Shown here in pieces: positions 54,601-61,354 of a stretch of 64,000 nucleotides of DNA. Each line of letters opens with the position of its first letter. The stretch's first letter is position 1. A model generated the notes under the pieces. That model searched no databases. It was given only the letters and a program-made list of their open reading frames with translations, and was not told where the DNA came from. Source of the stretch: Candidatus Ribeiella danica (GTDB lineage: Bacteria > Chloroflexota > Chloroflexia > Chloroflexales > Roseiflexaceae); contig JADKFS010000003.1 of the NCBI GenBank assembly GCA_016717335.1, forward strand, positions 62,001-126,000. Reading direction: 5' to 3'. Position numbers and translations under genes: made by a program.

Positions 54601-57600
54601 CACGTTTACCGAGCTGCTGAAGCGCACGCGCCAGACGGTTTTGGATGCCTTCGCACACCAGGATTATCCGTTCGCGTTGCTTACCAAGCAGCTGCAGCCG
54701 ACGCGCGATCCGGCCTTTCCACCAGTTTTCCAGGTTCTGTTTGTATGGGAGCAAGCGCCGTGGCACGAGAGTGCGGACTTCAACGCGTTTTCTCTCGGTA
54801 AAGCCGGCGCGCGGCTACAACTTGGCGGCCTGGCACTCGAGCTGGTTGCGCTACCTCAGCAAGCCGTTCAGTACGATCTGGTCCTACAAATGGCCGAGGT
54901 CTCGGACGATCTAGGGATGGTGGTGTTTTTCAACACCGACCTGTTTGAGATGGCAACGATCGAGCGGCTGATCGGCCATTTTCAGACCCTGCTATTGAGC
55001 ATTGTCACCCATCCTGACCAGCGCCTGTTTGATCTGTCGCTGTTGACAGATTGGGAGCAGCGGCAGCTCATCCTTGACTGGAACGACACGCGCGTAGAAG
55101 CTGATTTGCCGCCCGTCATCCATGCCTGGTTCGAGCGCCAAGCGCAGCGGCAGCCGGACGCGGCCGCATTGGCCTTTAGGGATGACACGCTGACGTATGC
55201 CGAGCTCAACCGGCGGGCGAACAAGCTGGCGCACTACTTGATCAGGTTGGGGGTGGGGCCGGAGATGCTGGTAGGCATCTGCCTGCAGCGATCGCCAGAC
55301 ATGCTTGTAGCCATCCTCGCGACTCTCAAAGCTGGAGGGGCATACGTCCCGCTCGACCCGACCTATCCGCGCGAGCGCTTGCGCTACATTCTGGCGGATA
55401 CCAGAGCCAAGATAGTGCTAACCACCCAGCAGGCTGGCGGCAGCCTGCTGGACCTGGATGCGAATCTGGTGTATTTGGATGTCGATTGGTCTGCGATTGA
55501 GGTCGAGAGCGATCACAACCCGGCCGGCCGTGCGGATGGTCCGCACCTGGCTTACATCATCTATACCTCAGGCTCCACCGGTCAGCCCAAGGGAGTGCAG
55601 GTCACCCACCAGAACCTGGTCTACTCAACGCACGCGCGCTTCGCCTACTATACGGAGCCTGTCGCCAGCTATCTGTTGCTTCCGTCATTTGCGTTCGACA
55701 GCTCGGTAGCAGGGATATTTTGGACGCTGAGTCAGGGCGGAATGCTGGTACTGCCGGAAGAACAGTATCACCTCGATATGACCGTGCTTGCGGCACTGCT
55801 CTCCAGGTGGCGCGTCTCGCATCTGCTGGCAGTTCCCTCGCTTTACAGAGTAATCCTGGACCACGTCGATCAAGCTGCCGCGCATACCCTGCGCGCGGTC
55901 ATCGTTGCCGGCGAGAGCTGTCCGGGCGATCTGGTGCAGCGCCACAGCGAGCGAATGCGGCAGGCCGAGCTTTTCAACGAATATGGCCCGACCGAAGGAA
56001 CGGTGTGGTGCAGCGTGTATCGCTGCGATCCCGACAAACAATCCGCACTCGTGCCAATTGGAGTCCCTATCGCAAACGCACGGCTATACCTTCTCGATCG
56101 CGCGCTGCGACCCGTGCCGGTCGGGGTTATTGGCGAGCTGTACGTCGGAGGGCCAGGGGTCGCGCGGGGGTATCTCAACCGCCCCGATCTTACCGCAGCG
56201 CGCTTCTTACCCAACCCGTTCCTGGAACATGGCGAGCGGCAGACGATAGAGGCGCTTGGCGGCGACGGGAGCGCGCCATCGAGCGAGAGGCTGTACCGGA
56301 CCGGCGACCTGGCCCGCTACTTGCCGGACGGCAACGTCGAGTTTCTTGGCCGTGCCGATCAGCAGGTGAAGCTGCGAGGTTTTCGGATCGAGCTCGGCGA
56401 GATCGAAGCGCAGTTACGGCAGCATGTGGCCGTGCGGGATTGTGTCGCGGCGATTCGCGAGATGGGATTAGACCAGAAGCGCCTGGTCGCCTATGTCGTA
56501 CCAGAGACGCTCGATGGAGACTATGGGGCAACCGACGAGCGGATCGCGCAGTTCGAGGCCCTGTACGATGCATTGTATCGCGACGAGCAGCTATTCTCGG
56601 CCACGGATTCGCTGGTTAATCTCCAGGTCTGGACCGATAGCTACACCAATCGCCCGCTGACCGAGCCCGAGATCCGCGACAGTGTCGATGACACTGTCCA
56701 GCGGATCTTATCGCTGCGCCCCGGACGAGTCCTGGAGATCGGCTGCGGCACCGGTCTGCTGCTGTCCAGGATCGCCCCCTCCTGCGACTACTACTGTGGC
56801 ACCGATATCTCGGCGGAGGCGCTGCAGCGTGTGCGGGGTTACCTGAACACTCAGCAAATGTCGGGCGCCGAAATCGTGCTGCTGCAGCGCGCCGCGCATG
56901 ACCTGGATGAAATCGCGCCCGATTCTTTCGATGTTGTGATCGTCAATGAAGTCGTCCAGCACTTCCCCGACCTAAGCTACCTCGTTTCGGTCATAGAAAA
57001 TGCTGTGCGCCTCCTCCGGCCGGGCGGTTGTGTCTTCCTCGGCGGGCTGCTGAACTACAAGTTGTCGCAGGCATTCCAGGCTACGCTGTTGCTGCCGCAG
57101 GCCTCGCCGAGCATGCCGCGAGCAGAGCTATGGCAGTGGGTCCAGCGACAGGCGCTCGCGCACAAAGATTTGGCGATCGATCCGGAATTTTTCGCGGCCC
57201 TCCAGGCCCGTATCGCGGGCATCGGGCAGGTGCAGGTGCAGCTGAAAGGCGGGCGCCATCACAACGAGATGACGAAGTTCAAGTACGACGTCATCCTCGG
57301 GCGAGCCGCCGAACAGACTATGGCAGAAGGCGGCGCGGACAGCGACGATTGGATTCACTGGGAACAGCAGATGTCCGTGGCAGCGGTGCGCCGCCACCTC
57401 ACGGAGCGGGCACCAACCAGGCTGGGCGTGCGCGACGTACCCAATGCCCGCCTGCTGGACGACGTCCATCTGCTGCGCCTCTTGTCCAGCCCGGATGGTC
57501 CGGCTACCGTAGCGGATCTGCGTGCGGCCAGCCATAAGGAGCATCAGGTCAGCGGCGGTGCGGGGATCGAGCCTGACGCATGGTGGTCGTTGGCTGCCGA

Positions 57601-60600
57601 TCTGCCCTACACCGTCGCGGTTCGCTGGGGAAGCTCCGGCGCTCTCGACACCTACGACGTGCTCTTCCAAAGATCGGATCCGAGCCGGGCGGCGGTATGC
57701 CAAACCGAAGCGCCTCTGGCCCGCCCGGGCGAAGACGCAGCCCGATCGTGGGAGCGTTACAGCAACAAGCCGTGGCGAGCGCGGACGGAGCGGCAGCAAC
57801 TCATACCAGCGCTACAGGCCTATCTGCGAGAGCATCTTCCCGACTACATGGTGCCGTCGATCTTCGTCATCCTGGATGCGTTCCCACTGAGCCCCAACGG
57901 CAAGATCGACTTCCAGGCGCTGCCTGAGCCCTCGCCGCGGCGCCCGCTGCTGCGGACCGGCTTCGTGGCCCCCAGAACCGAGCTGGAGAGACAGATTGCC
58001 ATGATCTGGCAAGAGGTGCTGCAGCTCGACCAGGTGGGCGTGTACGATAACTTCTTCGACTTAGGCGGCGACTCGATTGTGAGTATCCAGGTCGTCTCGC
58101 GCCTGAATCAGTATGGATTGACCATCAGCCCTCAGCACATGTTTCAGCATCAAACAATCGCTGAGCTGGCAGAAATCGCGGCAGATCTGGCGCCCAATCA
58201 GGCCGAGAGCTACGAACCGGTAAGCGGGCCGACAGCACTGACGCCCATCCAGGCCTGGTTCTTCGCGCAAGATCTGGAGCCGCTTCATCGCTTCGCGCAG
58301 ACCGTCACACTCTCGGCCGAGCAGACAATTGATGGCCAGGCGCTCGCAGCGGCCCTACAAGCGATCCTCGATCACCACGACGCGCTGCGCATGCGCTACA
58401 CGATGCAACCGGACGGATGGGCACAGTATAACGGCGCTCTCGGGGAGACCATCCGCCTGGCTATCGTAGATCTTTCGGAGCACGAACCGGTCGCAGCCAA
58501 GCAGGCCCTCCAGGCGGAGCGGGTCCGTGTCGTAGCGGATCTGGACATCGAGCGCGGGCCGCTCTTTAGAGCCGCGCTGTTCCGCACGAATGGACGCGCC
58601 CTGCTGTTCCTCGCTTGTCACCACCTGGTCGTCGACGCGGTGTCGTGGCGCATTATCATCGAGGACCTTGAACAGGGCTATGGCCAGGCGCTCCGGGGCC
58701 AACCGATCAAGCTGGCATCCAAAACGCAGTCGTTCCTGGAGTGGGCCAACCGCCTTGACGAGCGAGTGCGCGCCGGAAAATGGGCTAGCGACGTCGGCTA
58801 CTGGCAAACCGTGCTGTCGCGTAGCTCGTCTGCGCTGCCCCAGGATGCCGCTCCGGGCGCTGAGGTGGCGGATGGGCTTGCGCGCGTCGTCGTTCAGATT
58901 GACCGCGACCTGACCGGCATGCTGCTGCGCGACGCCCAGCGGGCCTATCGTACCAGCGCAAACGATCTGCTGATCGCCGCGCTCGCACGCGCGCTCCACC
59001 AGCAGACCGGCCGCGACCAGGTGTCGTTCAGCCTGGAAGGTCACGGGCGCGACGAGGCAGTCGAAGAGGCGGCGGTGACGCGGACGGTTGGGTGGTTCAC
59101 CAGCTTGTACCCGGTTGCCCTGACCATCGACCCTGCCGAGGATCTGGGACGACAGATCAAGCGTGTCAAGGAGCACCTGCGGCGGATACCCGCCGGGGGG
59201 GCGAGCTTCGGCGCGCTGACATACCTGGGCGATGGAGCACGGCCGGGCAACCAGCTTCGCGGCGCTACCTTGCCGGCGCTTCAGTTCAACTACCTGGGTC
59301 AGGTTGTCGACCTGAAAACCGGCCTGTTTCAGGTTGTCGAGTACGGTGGCCAGCCGCTATCCGGCTTTTCCGCTACCGCTCACATCATCGAGATCAACGC
59401 GGCAGTTCGCCAGGGTCAGCTTGGCGTGGAAGTGTGGTTCAACCGATCGCACTACACCCAGGCGTCGATCGAACGCTTCGCCCAGAGCTACCAAGCGGCG
59501 CTGGAGACGATCGTCGCACATTGCCTGGCGCCGGAGCATCACGGCCTGACGCCCTCCGATGTTCCATTGATTGCGGCCACGCAGGACGAAATCGACAGTC
59601 TGCAGGACGTGCTCCTGCGATTGCGGCCGGGCCATCCGGCGATCGAAGATATCTACCCACTGTCGCCCATGCAGCAGAGCATGTTGCTCTATGCTTTGGC
59701 CGCGCCAGAATCAGCGGTCTCGTTCGAGCAGTTCCGCTTTACAATTGACGGCTTCTTGGACAAGCAGCATTTCGAGCAAGCCTGGAACGCTACGATTGCC
59801 CATCACTCGACACTGCGCACGATCTTCGACTGGCAGACCTTTCGCCAACCGGTCCAGATTGTTCTGAGCGAGCTTCCGTCGCCTGTCGTCTGGCGCGACC
59901 TGCGTCACATGGATGCACAGACACGGGAAGAGGAGCTTGGCGCGTACCTGGCCGCCGATCGCGCGCGCTCATTCGATTTCGACTGCGGGCCGTTGATCCG
60001 CATGAGCGTGCTCCAGGCAGCGGAGCGCGAATGTATCTGCGTGCTCAGCCTCCACCATATCATCTCGGATGGCTGGAGCTTCATGCTGCTCATGGAGAAT
60101 CTGTTCGGCTACTACGGAGCCTTGCGCCGGCAAGCGAATCTTCCCCCAGCACACCCGCGCCGCTACAGGGACTACATTGCCTGGCTCGGCCAGCAGGACC
60201 GCGCCCGCTCGCTGGCGTTCTGGCGCACGATGCTGGGCGACTTTGCGACGCCGACGCCATTGCCGCTCCGCCGGCATCCCGGCGCCAGCCCGGAGCGGAA
60301 CATCGCCGAGCATACGCTGGCGGTGTCAGGTGCGCTGAGCGCCAGCCTCGCGGACTTCAGCGCGGCTCGCCGGCTGACGCTGAATACGTTGATCCAGGCC
60401 ATGTGGTCGATCCTGCTCTGGCAGTATAGCCATCAGCGCGATATTGTGTTCGGCGTTGCGGTTTCCGGGCGCCCGGCGAGCATAACGGGCGTCGAGCGCA
60501 TCCTTGGCCTGTTTATCAACAATCTGCCGATGCGCGTGCGCATTGAGGATGGAAAGACGGTGCTCGACTTTCTATCTGACCTGCAAGACCTGTCGCTGGC

Positions 60601-61354
60601 AATGCGCGACTATGAGTATACCTTCCTTCCGGACATACAGATCTGCAGCGCGGTTCCGGCGTCAAAGAAACTTTTCAATAGTCTGATTGTGTTTCAAAAC
60701 TACCCACTCAGCGAGAAATCCGTGGTGTCGTTGCCCGAGATCGCGATCCGAGATCTGTCGATCAACGAGATGACCAACTTCGATCTTACGCTGACCGTGT
60801 TCAACACCAGCAGGCTGCAAATACGCGTGCAGTACGACAAGAACAGCGCTGAGCAGGCGACAATCGCGCGGATTGTAAGCCACATGGAACAGCTGCTGGC
60901 ATTGCTCGTCGCCCACCCGGACGCGAGTTTGGCCGAACTGCGCGCAGCGGCCGGCGGCACGCCCGACTTCGCGCTCGCGTCACTCGATGTCGCGCATACG
61001 GCCAGCAAACCTGTATTGATCCACCGAGCGCGCGGTAGCGCGGAGCAGATGGTGGCGGCCGCCTGGCAGGAGATCCTGGAAGTCGACGAGATCGACGTGG
61101 AAGCGAGCTTCCTGCACATGGGCGCGAGCTCTCTGACAATTGTGGCCGCCCATGCGCGGCTGCAAGAGAAGCTCGACCGAGCATTTCCGCTCGTTATGAT
61201 GTTCAAGCATCCCACCGTGCGAACATTGGCAGCGTATTTGAGCGAGCCGCAGGAGCAGGTCGACACCCTCGATCGGAGATATGAGGATGCCAGAGAGCAA
61301 AAGGCCCTGGCCACTCGGCACCGGAAGCTGATGAAAGCGAGAACCCAAAAATGA
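51617..61354 (+). CDS. Nonribosomal peptide synthetase FAAL-ACP-C-A(N-MT)-PCP-E-C-PCP
   Basis: 3245 residues. Order by motif: fatty acyl-AMP ligase 1 to about 565 (YTSGSTAVPKGVMVSH; LPPYHDMGLIGG); ACP with Ser638 in GLDSLMAVEL; condensation about 690-1140 (HHLAVDFWS, 825-833); adenylation from about 1165 (YIIYTSGSTGQPKG near 1316; YRTGDLARYLPDG); an N-methyltransferase inserted after RGFRIELGEIEAQL at about 1600 (VLEIGCGTG near 1704), with the adenylation tail NGKIDFQALP near 2093; PCP with Ser2153 in LGGDSIVS; epimerisation about 2210-2640 (HHLVVDAVSW; RTVGWFTSLYPV); a second condensation about 2675-3120 (HHIISDGWS, 2813); PCP with Ser3172 in MGASSL. The last module has no adenylation domain. 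Specificity positions read D-S-A...I-A-E-V-W; no substrate is assigned. It overlaps the PKS gene by ATGA. Confidence 0.95.
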   Translation: MLSPRQNDTNSTMVDLLRWRAEHQAHARAYVFLVDGEETGSSLSYADLDRRARTIGAWLQAEGMAGERVLLLYPPSLDYIAAFFGCLYAGALAVPSYLPRANRPDSRLQAIIADSQPTVALTATPVLDTLSSALRYTPHLERVTLIATDQLDEHQASAWHRPLITPTSTAFLQYTSGSTAVPKGVMVSHANLMHNLGIIQQANEHSSESRGVIWLPPYHDMGLIGGILQPLYLGCEVVLMPPMAFLQRPIRWLRAISRYRATTSGGPNFAYELCLRKITPEERADLDLSSWKVAFSGAEPVRAETLERFAAAFEPCGFRWDAFYPSYGLAEATLMVAGGMAGEAPIIRDFKSAALERHQIQAAPDGPEGAKRLVSCGKKLGALEVRIVDPQELTACPPDRVGEIWVAGESVAKGYWNRAEETEHTFRALLRNGDAGPFLRTGDLGFFHDGELFVAGRLKDLIIVRGRNHYPQDIELTAERSHPMLQQGGGAAFSVDVDGEERLVVVQEVERLARHTIDAEQIARSIRQAVAEEHEVQIYAVALIKPGGVPKTSSGKIQRQLCREKFLTHQLETIGMSVTDSTDLVEQKLTRQDLLGIAPKQRRSQIERYLRQNLAEITRMSIDRVSADHPLHSLGLDSLMAVELQHRIEVDLKIVLPMVGLLEGAPLSHLVDQIYDKLAEPLRTSLPPAVSQEQAEHPLSQNQQSLWFQHQLVPEKAVYNIARALRVRSRLDVAALRQACQRLVDRHPALRTTFLAYQGQPVQRIHKQADVFFRVEDATHWISDMLDNRLAEAAQTPFDLEHDPLLRIYVLSQSEHSHVLLLVVHHLAVDFWSLAMLARELGKLYQAEVTGIPAHLGKPSLDYTSYVAWQSHLVAGTDGERLLAYWRDQLTGKLPVLNLPTDRPRPRHQTYRGATRDAMLGRELTRRLQSLSRDAGTTLYTTLLAAFQALLYRYTGQSDILVGTPTTGRSRADFGNIVGYFINTVVLRARLSDDLTFTELLKRTRQTVLDAFAHQDYPFALLTKQLQPTRDPAFPPVFQVLFVWEQAPWHESADFNAFSLGKAGARLQLGGLALELVALPQQAVQYDLVLQMAEVSDDLGMVVFFNTDLFEMATIERLIGHFQTLLLSIVTHPDQRLFDLSLLTDWEQRQLILDWNDTRVEADLPPVIHAWFERQAQRQPDAAALAFRDDTLTYAELNRRANKLAHYLIRLGVGPEMLVGICLQRSPDMLVAILATLKAGGAYVPLDPTYPRERLRYILADTRAKIVLTTQQAGGSLLDLDANLVYLDVDWSAIEVESDHNPAGRADGPHLAYIIYTSGSTGQPKGVQVTHQNLVYSTHARFAYYTEPVASYLLLPSFAFDSSVAGIFWTLSQGGMLVLPEEQYHLDMTVLAALLSRWRVSHLLAVPSLYRVILDHVDQAAAHTLRAVIVAGESCPGDLVQRHSERMRQAELFNEYGPTEGTVWCSVYRCDPDKQSALVPIGVPIANARLYLLDRALRPVPVGVIGELYVGGPGVARGYLNRPDLTAARFLPNPFLEHGERQTIEALGGDGSAPSSERLYRTGDLARYLPDGNVEFLGRADQQVKLRGFRIELGEIEAQLRQHVAVRDCVAAIREMGLDQKRLVAYVVPETLDGDYGATDERIAQFEALYDALYRDEQLFSATDSLVNLQVWTDSYTNRPLTEPEIRDSVDDTVQRILSLRPGRVLEIGCGTGLLLSRIAPSCDYYCGTDISAEALQRVRGYLNTQQMSGAEIVLLQRAAHDLDEIAPDSFDVVIVNEVVQHFPDLSYLVSVIENAVRLLRPGGCVFLGGLLNYKLSQAFQATLLLPQASPSMPRAELWQWVQRQALAHKDLAIDPEFFAALQARIAGIGQVQVQLKGGRHHNEMTKFKYDVILGRAAEQTMAEGGADSDDWIHWEQQMSVAAVRRHLTERAPTRLGVRDVPNARLLDDVHLLRLLSSPDGPATVADLRAASHKEHQVSGGAGIEPDAWWSLAADLPYTVAVRWGSSGALDTYDVLFQRSDPSRAAVCQTEAPLARPGEDAARSWERYSNKPWRARTERQQLIPALQAYLREHLPDYMVPSIFVILDAFPLSPNGKIDFQALPEPSPRRPLLRTGFVAPRTELERQIAMIWQEVLQLDQVGVYDNFFDLGGDSIVSIQVVSRLNQYGLTISPQHMFQHQTIAELAEIAADLAPNQAESYEPVSGPTALTPIQAWFFAQDLEPLHRFAQTVTLSAEQTIDGQALAAALQAILDHHDALRMRYTMQPDGWAQYNGALGETIRLAIVDLSEHEPVAAKQALQAERVRVVADLDIERGPLFRAALFRTNGRALLFLACHHLVVDAVSWRIIIEDLEQGYGQALRGQPIKLASKTQSFLEWANRLDERVRAGKWASDVGYWQTVLSRSSSALPQDAAPGAEVADGLARVVVQIDRDLTGMLLRDAQRAYRTSANDLLIAALARALHQQTGRDQVSFSLEGHGRDEAVEEAAVTRTVGWFTSLYPVALTIDPAEDLGRQIKRVKEHLRRIPAGGASFGALTYLGDGARPGNQLRGATLPALQFNYLGQVVDLKTGLFQVVEYGGQPLSGFSATAHIIEINAAVRQGQLGVEVWFNRSHYTQASIERFAQSYQAALETIVAHCLAPEHHGLTPSDVPLIAATQDEIDSLQDVLLRLRPGHPAIEDIYPLSPMQQSMLLYALAAPESAVSFEQFRFTIDGFLDKQHFEQAWNATIAHHSTLRTIFDWQTFRQPVQIVLSELPSPVVWRDLRHMDAQTREEELGAYLAADRARSFDFDCGPLIRMSVLQAAERECICVLSLHHIISDGWSFMLLMENLFGYYGALRRQANLPPAHPRRYRDYIAWLGQQDRARSLAFWRTMLGDFATPTPLPLRRHPGASPERNIAEHTLAVSGALSASLADFSAARRLTLNTLIQAMWSILLWQYSHQRDIVFGVAVSGRPASITGVERILGLFINNLPMRVRIEDGKTVLDFLSDLQDLSLAMRDYEYTFLPDIQICSAVPASKKLFNSLIVFQNYPLSEKSVVSLPEIAIRDLSINEMTNFDLTLTVFNTSRLQIRVQYDKNSAEQATIARIVSHMEQLLALLVAHPDASLAELRAAAGGTPDFALASLDVAHTASKPVLIHRARGSAEQMVAAAWQEILEVDEIDVEASFLHMGASSLTIVAAHARLQEKLDRAFPLVMMFKHPTVRTLAAYLSEPQEQVDTLDRRYEDAREQKALATRHRKLMKARTQK

